Positions 1 to 7,898 are shown, numbered from the stretch's first letter. The stretch is DNA of 8,109 nt from Oscillospiraceae bacterium (GCA_016295545.1 JAEDLA010000061.1:1-8109); one strand, 5' to 3'. Notes: generated by a model from the letters alone, not told the origin. A program made the numbers and translations.

Positions 1-22
1 TAAACCCTTTGGAATCCCCCGT

Positions 23-40
23 GCGGCTTCGCCGCTTTTT
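23..40 (+). terminator. Probable intrinsic terminator of a convergent plus-strand neighbour
   Basis: GCGGC (23-27), loop TTC, GCCGC (31-35) form a 5-bp all-GC stem followed by five T (36-40) on the plus strand. The T-run overlaps the TAA stop of the VWA gene (41-39). Read on the minus strand the hairpin starts 3 nt after that stop, but is followed by ACGGGGG rather than a T-run, so it is not a standard terminator for the operon. The stem is short, hence moderate confidence. Confidence 0.5.
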
Positions 41-1232
41 ATAGATATTTTATTGTCGTATTAATAAAATCACTTGACATATCCTTAAAGCTTTGTCGTT
101 TCAGTGCTCTTTCCAGAAGCTCCGGCAGCTTTTCCGGAGGACAGGCAAAACAGGGAATATCAAGCTCCGCAACCTGTTCTGCAAGCTGACTGTTATAGCA
201 GGGCTTACCTCTGTCTGATATTGCAAGGAGCACTATAACATTCACTCCGGAGGTCTTAAGCTCCGACAGTCTCCTGAGCAGTCCGTTTCTGTTGCCGCCC
301 TCAAAAAGGTCTGTCACAAGAAACATGGTCGTTTTAGCAGGTTCAGAAACAAGTTCGGAGCAGTATGCAACTGATTTTTCAATATCCGTACCGCCGCCCA
401 GCTGTATTCCGTAAAGAAGCTCCACCGGATCGCCGCAATGCTCCGTAAGGTCACTGACCGTTGTATCGAACGCTACAACATGAGTTTTAAGAGCGCTTAT
501 GCTTGCAAGAATACAGCCCATAACCGAGGAATAGATTGCTGATTCTCCCATTGAACCGCTCTGGTCAATATCAAGGATAACCGTCCTCGAAGCAGATTTT
601 GAAGCTCTCTCGAAAAAATAGAATTTCTCCGGCAGGAGGATTTTCAGCTCCGGATCATAATTTTTCAGATTGCGCCTTACTGTCAGCTTATAGTCCAGCG
701 CCGCTGCTGAGGGTATAGGCGAATGCTCACGCCTGTTCAGCGCAGCTGTTACCGAGCGTTTCAGGTCGTCCGAAAGACGTCGGTTAATATCCTCCACTAT
801 TTTGCTGATAAACTGCCTTGCATTGTCTTTGGCTTTTTTTGGTATCTGATCTTTCAGCATAAGGAGAAGTGCTCCTGTGGAGATGTCAGGTTCAAGGCTG
901 TCAAGCATTTCAGGCTCGAAAAGAAGCTGTTTCAGTCCCTTGCGCTGAATCGCATCACGCTGGATAACCTTTATTTCCATAGGCGCAAAAAGTGCTCTGA
1001 GGTCTCCAAGCCATTTAGTAAGCTTCGGTGAACTTGCTCCGTGACCTGCTGTTCCGCCGCCTGCGTTTCCGTTACTGTCAGTACCGTAAAGCTGTGACAA
1101 AGCCGAGTCCATAAGCAGCTCCTCTGCGGACATGGGACTTCCTCCGCCCATTGCTTCAATACGCTGTTCAGCTTCTGCGCCAAGAATCAGCCGCCAGCGT
1201 TTAAGCTGCTGTTTGCTGTCAATATTATCCAT
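39..1232 (-). CDS. VWA (MIDAS) domain protein, YehP-like
   Basis: A 397-residue protein with a C-terminal von Willebrand A domain (about 215-380). The metal-ion-dependent adhesion site is complete: D223-x-S225-x-S227 in DIDQSGSM, T282 in GGGTDI and D308 in LVTDLFEGG. The N-terminal region is family-specific: KRWRLILG (11-18), QRDAIQRKGLKQLLFEPEML (91-110) and ALNRREHSPIP (164-174). A Gly/Ser-rich stretch at 54-68 looks like a flexible linker. There is no signal peptide, so this is a cytoplasmic VWA protein. MoxR ATPases typically pair with such proteins, which bridge the ATPase to substrate through the MIDAS metal. The closest named relative is E. coli YehP. The ATG directly follows the TAA of the DUF5682 gene and has GGAG 8 nt upstream (1241-1244), so translational coupling is likely. 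It is the last gene of the operon in view. Domain call is firm; substrate unknown. Confidence 0.94.
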   Translation of the reverse strand: MDNIDSKQQLKRWRLILGAEAEQRIEAMGGGSPMSAEELLMDSALSQLYGTDSNGNAGGGTAGHGASSPKLTKWLGDLRALFAPMEIKVIQRDAIQRKGLKQLLFEPEMLDSLEPDISTGALLLMLKDQIPKKAKDNARQFISKIVEDINRRLSDDLKRSVTAALNRREHSPIPSAAALDYKLTVRRNLKNYDPELKILLPEKFYFFERASKSASRTVILDIDQSGSMGESAIYSSVMGCILASISALKTHVVAFDTTVSDLTEHCGDPVELLYGIQLGGGTDIEKSVAYCSELVSEPAKTTMFLVTDLFEGGNRNGLLRRLSELKTSGVNVIVLLAISDRGKPCYNSQLAEQVAELDIPCFACPPEKLPELLERALKRQSFKDMSSDFINTTIKYL

Positions 1233-3470
1233 TTAAATATCTCCAAAATCAAAATCATCAAGTTCAGCTATGGTCTGCTGTTCCTCATCGGTCATTTCTG
1301 TCATTACAAATTCTGCCGCCTCCTGCGCATTCAGTCCCAGTACTTCGCCGATATTTTCAGCAATATCCGACTTTTCAGAGGGAGAGAATTCGCCGAAAGT
1401 CCGCCGCAGACAAATCAGAACAGGCTTGAATTCCTCATCGTCAAGAGCAGCAATAAATTCCGCCAGCTTTTCCCATATACTGAGCCTGCTGATAAGTGAG
1501 CGGCGGTTTTTCCGGCTTAGTCCCTCGAACCAGAGTGCCCCCTCCTGCGGAGGATTGCTCCGTGAAAGCCGCCGTGATATCAGAGCTGACAGCTTTTCTG
1601 CGGATATTTTTCCCCTCTCCGTCAGCACTGCACAGGCAAATCCCGAAATAAGCGGATTTACTCTGTCACTGTCGGAAAGCTCGTAAAGAAGCGTCAGGAA
1701 TCTGTCAGTATCAAGGAAATCATGGGCAAGGCAGGCATCGTTTACTCTTGAAAGGGCTGTTACAAGCTCCTCAGCGGCGTCCTCACCGCAAATTGATGCG
1801 CTGCCAGCCTGTAAGCAAAAGCGCAGAAAAAGCTGTTGAATCAGCGGAGCTATGGGTGCTGTATCGATTCGCCTAATACTGCCGAAACGTATTATGCCCG
1901 AAAGCCTGTGTATGGTTGCTCCGGCATCTGACGGCGAAGCACAGTTTACCGCAAGCCTCTGAACTGCCTTTACAGCTGTTTTCACACATTCAGCAAGTCC
2001 GCATTCAAAGGCATCGGAGAGAACTTCCGCTGTTTCTGCCAGATTTTCAGCGGAAAGCAGACGCATATTCAATGTGTATTCCGCAGCCGCCTGAATGGTA
2101 TCACCGTTCAGGGAGGCTTCAACTATCTGTATCTCCGTTTCCGGTGACCAGCTGATTTTCCATTTTTCCGCCCATGTTGCGTTGTCCTGAGGTCTTTCTG
2201 TTTTTACGCAGAAGCCGATTCCGCAAATTCTCAGTCTGTGGAAAAAGAATGAGCGGTTCAGATCAAGAAAAGCTGATTTTTCTGTTTTAACTCTGATATT
2301 TTCACGCAGGTCAAGCTCCAGTTCCTCGTCCTTTGCCTTTCGGAAACGTTCAAGCTTCAGCTCTTTCAGCTGCCGCATGAAGTCCTCCTGAACTGATGTA
2401 CAGACTGTTCCCTCCGGAAGCTCACCGATTTTCGTGCCTATTTCTACGTCAGCACAGGCTATGGATATTTCCCCGAAGCTGCCGTGTCCCATACAGGTAA
2501 CTGCCGCATCTCTCAGGTCTGACATTGAGGGAAGTCTTCCTCCCCTCATGGAACAGAGAGTTCCTGCAAGACGTACTCCCTCAATAACCTCTGCCGATGA
2601 AGCAGCAAAGCCGTTTTTTCTCTGCGAAGCGGCTATTCTGGAAAGGTATTCTGTCTGAGCGTCATCAAGCGTTCCTCTGAGCCTGTTATTCCATAATATC
2701 TCGTAATATCCGGGAGCTTTGCTGCCTGCACCGTAGCCTGAGCGTGAGGAAAGCCTGTAATAAGAGTATGGCATTAAGGTTGATTTCACACTGACTGTAT
2801 CAAGCTTTTCAGTAAGTTTAATATCCTCGGCTGTACAGCTTTTTCCTTTGAGCGCACAGGTATGAAAAGCACCTGTAATAACGGCAATATTGCTGTATTC
2901 CTTTTCAGCTTCGGCAATTGTACGGCGCATAAATGCTTCACGCAGTTCAGTATATTTTTCCGGTTCAGAAAATTCACGTAAATGGCTTCCGTATTTCTCA
3001 ACAGCTTTGATAAAGTCGTCATAGCTCTCACAATGCTCAAAGGTATACTCCCAGAACGTATCGTTATCAAGTCCGGAAATCCTTTCAAGTCTGCTGTAAA
3101 CACTCTCTCCTTTTGAGGGGATTTTTTCCTGCTGAGCATCTTCATTTTCATTGTCGGAATATAGCGCACAGCCCGACGGCAGATCGCAGAATCTGACAGG
3201 CACTTCATTGTCCGTCGCCCACAGCATTGCCCTGTATTCAGGGGAAAACTCTGCCACTGGATACATAACCGTCCTGACCGGAGCCTGCTCGGTATATGCA
3301 AGTATTGCAGCCGGCATTATTGCTTTATCAGAACACAGCGGCGCAATAAGTCCGCTGAGGTCGGAAGGACCTTCAATAAGGACAATATCCGGCTTAACAC
3401 GTTCCAGAAACTGCGTTACAAAAAATCCGCAGGCAGGAGAAAGGTGCCTGACACCGAAATACTCAGCCAT
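1233..3470 (-). CDS. DUF5682 family protein, YehM-like, possible EreA/ChaN/TIKI-type hydrolase fold
   Basis: A 745-residue protein of the DUF5682 (YehM) family. Family hallmarks are GVRHLSPAC at 6-14, LIEGPSDL at 31-38, SGYGAGSKAPGYYEILW at 244-260, LDLR at 386-389 and HRLRICG at 411-417. The N-terminal 240 residues contain GVRH, EGP, a FMRRTI helix (180-185) and ITGAFH (198-203). This G-x-x-H / E-G-P / R / G-x-x-H layout resembles the EreA, ChaN and TIKI/TraB hydrolase superfamily, so a metal-dependent hydrolase is possible (inference). The C-terminal half is helical and ends in an acidic tail. I chose the ATG at 3470: it overlaps the ATPase stop as TAATG and has GGGAGA upstream, whereas a start 7 codons earlier (3491) lacks a good ribosome site and would contain that Shine-Dalgarno sequence. 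The stop abuts the next ATG. Its place between ATPase and VWA genes suggests it belongs to their complex. Confidence 0.92.
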   Translation of the reverse strand: MAEYFGVRHLSPACGFFVTQFLERVKPDIVLIEGPSDLSGLIAPLCSDKAIMPAAILAYTEQAPVRTVMYPVAEFSPEYRAMLWATDNEVPVRFCDLPSGCALYSDNENEDAQQEKIPSKGESVYSRLERISGLDNDTFWEYTFEHCESYDDFIKAVEKYGSHLREFSEPEKYTELREAFMRRTIAEAEKEYSNIAVITGAFHTCALKGKSCTAEDIKLTEKLDTVSVKSTLMPYSYYRLSSRSGYGAGSKAPGYYEILWNNRLRGTLDDAQTEYLSRIAASQRKNGFAASSAEVIEGVRLAGTLCSMRGGRLPSMSDLRDAAVTCMGHGSFGEISIACADVEIGTKIGELPEGTVCTSVQEDFMRQLKELKLERFRKAKDEELELDLRENIRVKTEKSAFLDLNRSFFFHRLRICGIGFCVKTERPQDNATWAEKWKISWSPETEIQIVEASLNGDTIQAAAEYTLNMRLLSAENLAETAEVLSDAFECGLAECVKTAVKAVQRLAVNCASPSDAGATIHRLSGIIRFGSIRRIDTAPIAPLIQQLFLRFCLQAGSASICGEDAAEELVTALSRVNDACLAHDFLDTDRFLTLLYELSDSDRVNPLISGFACAVLTERGKISAEKLSALISRRLSRSNPPQEGALWFEGLSRKNRRSLISRLSIWEKLAEFIAALDDEEFKPVLICLRRTFGEFSPSEKSDIAENIGEVLGLNAQEAAEFVMTEMTDEEQQTIAELDDFDFGDI

Positions 3471-4558
3471 TATCCGTTTATCTCCCTGCATTCTTCATAA
3501 AGGGAGGCAAATCCCCTGCCCTTTTTCCTCATTACATTTTCCAGATACTCCGTCCACACAGCCTTGTCCTTGTCATCGTCCTTGACAATTGCTCCCTGAA
3601 GCGCACCGGCAAGCTCAGCGTCAGTAACTTTTCCGTTTCCGAAGCTTCCGGCAAGAGCCATTGAGTTTACAAGCAGGGATATAGCCTCCGCAGAGGAAAG
3701 TACGCCTGCCGTGGGCTTGACCTTTACCTGACCGTCAAGAGTCTGACCGGAACGAAGCTCACGGAAAATCGTAACGACCTTTTCAACAGCTGAACGCTCC
3801 GGCAGCTTTGCATTAAGACAAAAATCATCTGCCAGCTGAGCAACTCTTGTGCTGACGATATTTATTTCCGTTTCCATATCCTCCGGTGCAGGCAGAACAA
3901 CAATATTAAAACGTCTTTTAAGTGCGGAGGACATCTCATTAACGCCCTTGTCTCTTGTGTTTGCAGTTGCAATCACGGAGAAACCTTTTTTTGCGGCAAG
4001 CTCCTCTCCCAGTTCAGGAATTGTTATCCTTTTTTCGGAGAGAATGGAGATAAGTGCGTCCTGCACCTCGCTTGCACACCTGGAGATTTCCTCTATACGG
4101 GCGATTGCTCCCCTTTCCATTGCGGTATAAACGGGAGTTTTGACAAGAGACTCAAAAGACGGTCCCTTTGCAAGAAGCATGGCATAATTCCACGAATAGC
4201 GTATCTGCTCCTCAGTTGTGCCTGCCGTCCCCTGAATAACAAGGGAAGAATCTCCGTTTATAGCTGCTGTCAGGTGCTCCGAAAGCCATGATTTTGCCGT
4301 TCCCGGTTCACCGATAAGAAGCAGTGCTCTGTCGGTAACAAGTGTAGCTATGCATATCTCCACTATCCTCCGGTCACCCATATACTTTGGAGTAATTACC
4401 GTACCGCCGGACTTTCCTCCCATAATATAGGTCAGCACCGATTTCGGAGACATTTTCCAGCCTGTGGGTACAGGATTTTTCTCGTTGGCAATAAGCGCCT
4501 CTATTTCGCTCTGAAACTGCTTTTCAGCCGGCAGTCTCAGTATATTGTTTTCGTTCAT
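3470..4558 (-). CDS. MoxR/RavA-type AAA+ ATPase, YehL-like
   Basis: A 362-residue AAA+ ATPase of the MoxR clade that should hydrolyse ATP to remodel protein partners. Visible motifs in order: Walker A GEPGTAKS (83-90); the family-typical TAGTTEEQIRYSWNYA (111-126); a Walker B ending IARIEEISR (152-160), with Glu156-Glu157 in place of the usual Asp-Glu; sensor 1 N200 in ATANTRDKG; and the arginine-finger region SSALKRRFN (210-218). A small alpha-helical lid follows, including KPTAGVLSSAEAISLL (281-296). MoxR ATPases generally work with a VWA partner, which is encoded two genes downstream. The closest named relative I recognise is E. coli YehL, rather than RavA itself. The start is supported by GGGAGGAG six nt before the ATG. 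The TAA stop overlaps the next gene's ATG as TAATG. No transmembrane segment; cytoplasmic. Assignment to the family is firm; the substrate is unknown. Confidence 0.95.
   Translation of the reverse strand: MNENNILRLPAEKQFQSEIEALIANEKNPVPTGWKMSPKSVLTYIMGGKSGGTVITPKYMGDRRIVEICIATLVTDRALLLIGEPGTAKSWLSEHLTAAINGDSSLVIQGTAGTTEEQIRYSWNYAMLLAKGPSFESLVKTPVYTAMERGAIARIEEISRCASEVQDALISILSEKRITIPELGEELAAKKGFSVIATANTRDKGVNEMSSALKRRFNIVVLPAPEDMETEINIVSTRVAQLADDFCLNAKLPERSAVEKVVTIFRELRSGQTLDGQVKVKPTAGVLSSAEAISLLVNSMALAGSFGNGKVTDAELAGALQGAIVKDDDKDKAVWTEYLENVMRKKGRGFASLYEECREING
3481..3486 (-). promoter_or_regulatory. Shine-Dalgarno site that decides the DUF5682 start
   Basis: GGGAGA on the minus strand lies 10 nt before the ATG at 3470-3468. 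It lies inside the 3' end of the ATPase gene, next to the TAATG stop-start overlap. The alternative ATG at 3491-3489 sits upstream of this site and has only a weak GAAGA before it. The spacer is slightly long, so re-initiation after the ATPase stop probably contributes. Confidence 0.7.
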
Positions 4559-4574
4559 TTTCTGCTCCTCCCTG

Positions 4575-6437
4575 TTACTCCAGATAACCGTTTTCTTTCA
4601 TATAGCTGATTATAATTTGCAGCTGTTTTTTCAGCGCATCAGGCTTGAATTTTCTTTCATTAAGCTTCAGAAGCTTCTTATAAAGCGGCATTATGACCTT
4701 ATCCATAACATCAGCCGGAACAGTTTTCAGCAGATATGATGAAACATAACTGCGCCTGTCTGAATACTCCATGCTGAACAGAATAAACTTTTCAAGAAGC
4801 TCAGGATTTTCTCTGATATAATCAGGCTCATGAACACAAATATAAGAAAACGCTTCATCATTGGGGCACTCGTTCAATACAGTTCTGAAAAAGTCTCTCC
4901 TTGATTTCACATATTTTTCCCGTTTCGGCTCAGGTATTATATGCACAATATTTCTGAGAATTTCGCAGACATTTGTCAGGCATAACTGCGCATATTTATT
5001 TTCATCTGTGGTTTGTACTGAATTCAGGAAATACTTACGCTTTTTGAGAAACAGAGTTTTTCTGACTGTTTTAAAATAAGAGGTATCAGTAAGAACCTCA
5101 AATATTTCATTAAGTCTTTCCGCCGGAACAGGTGATAATTTTTCCATGCTGTGAGGCGTCAGGTTGCCGATAAGATATGTGTCGTTCATCTTATCATAAC
5201 GTATTTCACGGAACATCATTATAAAGTTGTAGCGGTATTTGTCAATAAGCTCCGGTACATCAGTGAGCTTCACTCCCCTGTCCTCCGAAGTTATCAGGAA
5301 AAGATAGGGCATTCCGAAATAATCCGGCGCTTTTCTGTAAAGATTTTCAATCAGTACACGAAGCTCCTCGCCTTTATTGTTTATAATATTGCTGACCAGC
5401 ATTTTTCCTATTGCATAATTTGTTTCCGAAGTATTGGTGTACTTTTCAGTTAATTTCAGGAGTATCTCCTCCGCCTCCGGTTTATTGGAGAGCATTTTAA
5501 TAATTATTTTGTAATCATACTCTGATTTTCCGTCAAGGAATTTCTGCGCATTGTCAAGAGCAAAATCCACAGCTATCTTGTTTGATGAAGAAGCAATGTA
5601 ATCAGCATTTTTTACTGTAAATTTACTGCATATTTTCTCCAGTATCACCGTGCTTTCAGGTACATTAAGCTTTATCAGCGCATTTGCTGCGGCATTTTTC
5701 ATTTTGACCTTGCCCGTTCTGTAAATCTCCAGCAATCTCTGAGCATTATCCTTGCTGTAGCCAAGATTTCTTACTGCGGCAGCTCTCACATCGGGGGGAG
5801 CCTCCTCATTTTCAATAAGGGATATATACCAGTCATTTTCCTCCGCACCGGCAGCTAATCCCACATATTCAACGGTTTTGCCCTTTGATTTTGGGTTTGT
5901 AAGGTCAGTACGCTCTTTCAGCAATGGTACAATATCCTTGCCGAACATGGGAAGATATCTTTTTGTAAACTCCGCAAAGGATTCCGTCTCTGAGCCGATT
6001 TTTTTGAAAAACATATTTATAATTCTCGGTTCCTTTAGCAATGACTGATTAAGACAATAGTCATCTGAAAGAGCTGATACCCAGTGACGGAACATATCCT
6101 GAACCTGCTCCAGAACGGAATATCTCAGAACATAAGGCACAGAGCATTCAACACCCTTTTCAGGTGCAGTTTCGCTTTTGTCCTGAAAGGTTCCCTGTGT
6201 AACAGCAACTGCATCACATAACGCTATACAGTCAGCAAGCTCAGGTGCAGGATTTTCAGACGTGAAAAGCCTTCCGCACATATCATAAATACGTGCAAAG
6301 ACCTTGTTTGACTTTGAAAGCGGTTCAAACTGCTCCAGCGCTCTTTTAAGCCTGAAATCCTCGTTTATACAGGAACATCCGGCAGCTGCTGCGGCATACA
6401 GCCTGTCACGAAGCTGATAAAAAAGTGAAATATCCAT
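4575..6437 (-). CDS. HEAT-like helical repeat protein of the MoxR/DUF5682/VWA operon
   Basis: A 620-residue protein of amphipathic helices with no catalytic motif that I can see. The clearest HEAT-type stretch is about residues 200-275, containing DVRAAAVRNLG (216-226) and AAANALIKLN (249-258), which have the alternating Leu/Ala spacing of paired helices. The rest (280-620) is also helix-rich, with basic patches such as LKKRKYF at 464-470. No signal peptide or membrane span is evident. HEAT repeats usually form protein-binding scaffolds, so an adaptor or substrate-recognition role is inferred. E. coli has the much larger DUF4132 protein YehI at the equivalent locus; I see no WGR or DUF4132 signature here, so equivalence is only positional. 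The ATG at 6437 follows GGAGGG with an 8-nt spacer, in the 14-nt gap after the SWIM gene. By eye it is more AT-rich than the three genes after it. It is least conserved to my eye. Confidence 0.85.
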   Translation of the reverse strand: MDISLFYQLRDRLYAAAAAGCSCINEDFRLKRALEQFEPLSKSNKVFARIYDMCGRLFTSENPAPELADCIALCDAVAVTQGTFQDKSETAPEKGVECSVPYVLRYSVLEQVQDMFRHWVSALSDDYCLNQSLLKEPRIINMFFKKIGSETESFAEFTKRYLPMFGKDIVPLLKERTDLTNPKSKGKTVEYVGLAAGAEENDWYISLIENEEAPPDVRAAAVRNLGYSKDNAQRLLEIYRTGKVKMKNAAANALIKLNVPESTVILEKICSKFTVKNADYIASSSNKIAVDFALDNAQKFLDGKSEYDYKIIIKMLSNKPEAEEILLKLTEKYTNTSETNYAIGKMLVSNIINNKGEELRVLIENLYRKAPDYFGMPYLFLITSEDRGVKLTDVPELIDKYRYNFIMMFREIRYDKMNDTYLIGNLTPHSMEKLSPVPAERLNEIFEVLTDTSYFKTVRKTLFLKKRKYFLNSVQTTDENKYAQLCLTNVCEILRNIVHIIPEPKREKYVKSRRDFFRTVLNECPNDEAFSYICVHEPDYIRENPELLEKFILFSMEYSDRRSYVSSYLLKTVPADVMDKVIMPLYKKLLKLNERKFKPDALKKQLQIIISYMKENGYLE

Positions 6438-6451
6438 TTAATAATCCCTCC

Positions 6452-7888
6452 TCAGCAAAGCCTGATGATTCCGCAGGAAGTTACCACGGAAACCGGACAA
6501 AAACAGATTTTTCTGTCCTCAGGAGCATAAAAAATTTCTCCTAAAACAGCTTTTTCTCCGCTATTATTGATTCTGGCGCTGCCTATTATTTTCAGCACAT
6601 CTATGGTATCAGGATAATTTTCCGCAGCTCTCAGGGAAATAGTCTCATCACCAAGCCGTAGAACTCCGTGACCGTCGGCTGCATATTCAATGCTGTCATA
6701 TTTCAGAAGAAAGGCTGCGCACGGATCTGATAATGTGTTCTTCAGCTCATTCTTTGCCTTTTTCACAACTTCGGAAATTGATGTTTCCGCAAGGGAAACG
6801 GCTCTTGCACAGTCGCTTTGTCCGGCATCTCTTGATTCAGCAGAGTCCCAGCGTACACGGCGGTTAAGTCCTCCCGGATAACGGCAAAGCTCCCTTACTG
6901 CATATACTCCGAAAAATGAATCGTCCTTTTTAATATGGCTGCCTGCCTTGAACGGCCGCTTGTTCTCAGTTTTGCAAATCTCTCCGTCAGTCAGGTCTAT
7001 CCAGTAGCCTGTATCAATATTCATTTTGTGAACCTCATCACGGATAATTGTAAAGGAAAGCTGTAAAATCTCGGTATTCTGCTTATAAAGTCCAAGCTCT
7101 TTAAGCTGAGTAAGCTTCCATACATTGCCCATTGCCTCGTAAAGAACACTGTCCTCCGGCATGACTTCTCCGCTTTCAAGCTTCTTGTCTATGTATTCAC
7201 GGCTTTTACGCACCGCAGAGCTGAGCTTTACGCAAAGCTTTACAAGTGCATTGAGCTGCTTATCGTCCGGATTTTCAGAAAGCTGCTGAGCCAGTGAGAT
7301 TATTTCCAGCATTACTGCCTGCGGTTCGGGGAGATAGTAATTTCCCAGCTGCTTTGCAAGATTCTGATACTGAGCGCAGGAGGCACTATTCACTGAGGAA
7401 ACACCTCTGGAAAGAATATCATTAACAAAGCTTTCGGCTAAATCAAGTCCCTCACGCTGTTTTTTCAGCTTTTTTGCTGCAGCTGACTTATTGGGCTTCT
7501 TTGCCGCAGCAGTTACAGGATTTTCAGCCTTTTCCGCCCTTGCTGCAAGCTTCTGACGTTTTACTGCAATATCCTCCGGCAGTTCTCCTGTCTCAAATTT
7601 CTTGCCGGCAAGCCAGTCAAGCATTATTGCAAGGCAGTGCTTGCACGGAAACTGCCTGCTTGGACAGCTGCACCTGTACACCGGAGTATCTCCGGAAAAA
7701 TCAGCTGAAGTAATATAGGGATTCTTACCGCTCCCCCTGCATTCTCCGTAAATCAATGTTTCGTCCGCAGTTTTTTTCAGACTGGTAAAACCGCCTGTCC
7801 GTGAAATCTTCCGGGCATTCGTAACTGCAGAATCATTGGGAGCTGAGCTTGTTACAAGCTGTTCTGTGATTATTTTTGCTGTTGCCAA
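6452..7888 (-). CDS. SWIM zinc-finger protein, YehQ-like, first gene of the operon
   Basis: A 478-residue protein with a SWIM zinc-finger near its N-terminus. The ligand pattern C-x-C-x6-C-x-H is complete at C73, C75, C82 and H84. It follows a conserved-looking GECRGSG stretch at 48-54 that I associate with the YehQ-type SWIM family. SWIM domains bind zinc and are linked to DNA or protein binding; the partner here is unknown. A lysine/alanine-rich linker (about 111-145) leads into a mostly helical middle region and a C-terminal domain. The start is TTG at 7888-7886 with AGAAGGGA 10 nt upstream. The next in-frame ATG (M89) would remove the zinc finger, so TTG is the best start. The extreme C-terminus has four more cysteines (462, 464, 472, 478). 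The gene ends with TGA, 14 nt before the next start. I am sure of the SWIM motif and fairly sure of the YehQ-type family; the function is unknown. Confidence 0.88.
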   Translation of the reverse strand: MATAKIITEQLVTSSAPNDSAVTNARKISRTGGFTSLKKTADETLIYGECRGSGKNPYITSADFSGDTPVYRCSCPSRQFPCKHCLAIMLDWLAGKKFETGELPEDIAVKRQKLAARAEKAENPVTAAAKKPNKSAAAKKLKKQREGLDLAESFVNDILSRGVSSVNSASCAQYQNLAKQLGNYYLPEPQAVMLEIISLAQQLSENPDDKQLNALVKLCVKLSSAVRKSREYIDKKLESGEVMPEDSVLYEAMGNVWKLTQLKELGLYKQNTEILQLSFTIIRDEVHKMNIDTGYWIDLTDGEICKTENKRPFKAGSHIKKDDSFFGVYAVRELCRYPGGLNRRVRWDSAESRDAGQSDCARAVSLAETSISEVVKKAKNELKNTLSDPCAAFLLKYDSIEYAADGHGVLRLGDETISLRAAENYPDTIDVLKIIGSARINNSGEKAVLGEIFYAPEDRKICFCPVSVVTSCGIIRLC

Positions 7889-7898
7889 ATTTTTTCAG

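Noticed and set aside
1270..1686. 138-codon plus-strand reading frame antisense to the DUF5682 gene
   Set aside because: Serine/arginine-rich low-complexity product, no ribosome site, fully inside a well-supported gene on the other strand.
2786..3301. 171-codon minus-strand frame inside the DUF5682 gene
   Set aside because: Out-of-frame shadow of a gene whose conserved motifs run unbroken through this region; no domain seen.
3151..3585. 144-codon plus-strand frame across the ATPase/DUF5682 junction
   Set aside because: Antisense to conserved coding sequence, no recognisable motif or promoter.
3470..4558. Naming the ATPase RavA, with the VWA protein as ViaA
   Set aside because: The neighbours (DUF5682, SWIM) and family-specific stretches fit the YehL/YehP pair; the RavA-ViaA operon lacks these partners.
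5151..5453. 100-codon plus-strand frame antisense to the helical repeat gene
   Set aside because: No homology signal by eye; explained by AT-rich antisense sequence.
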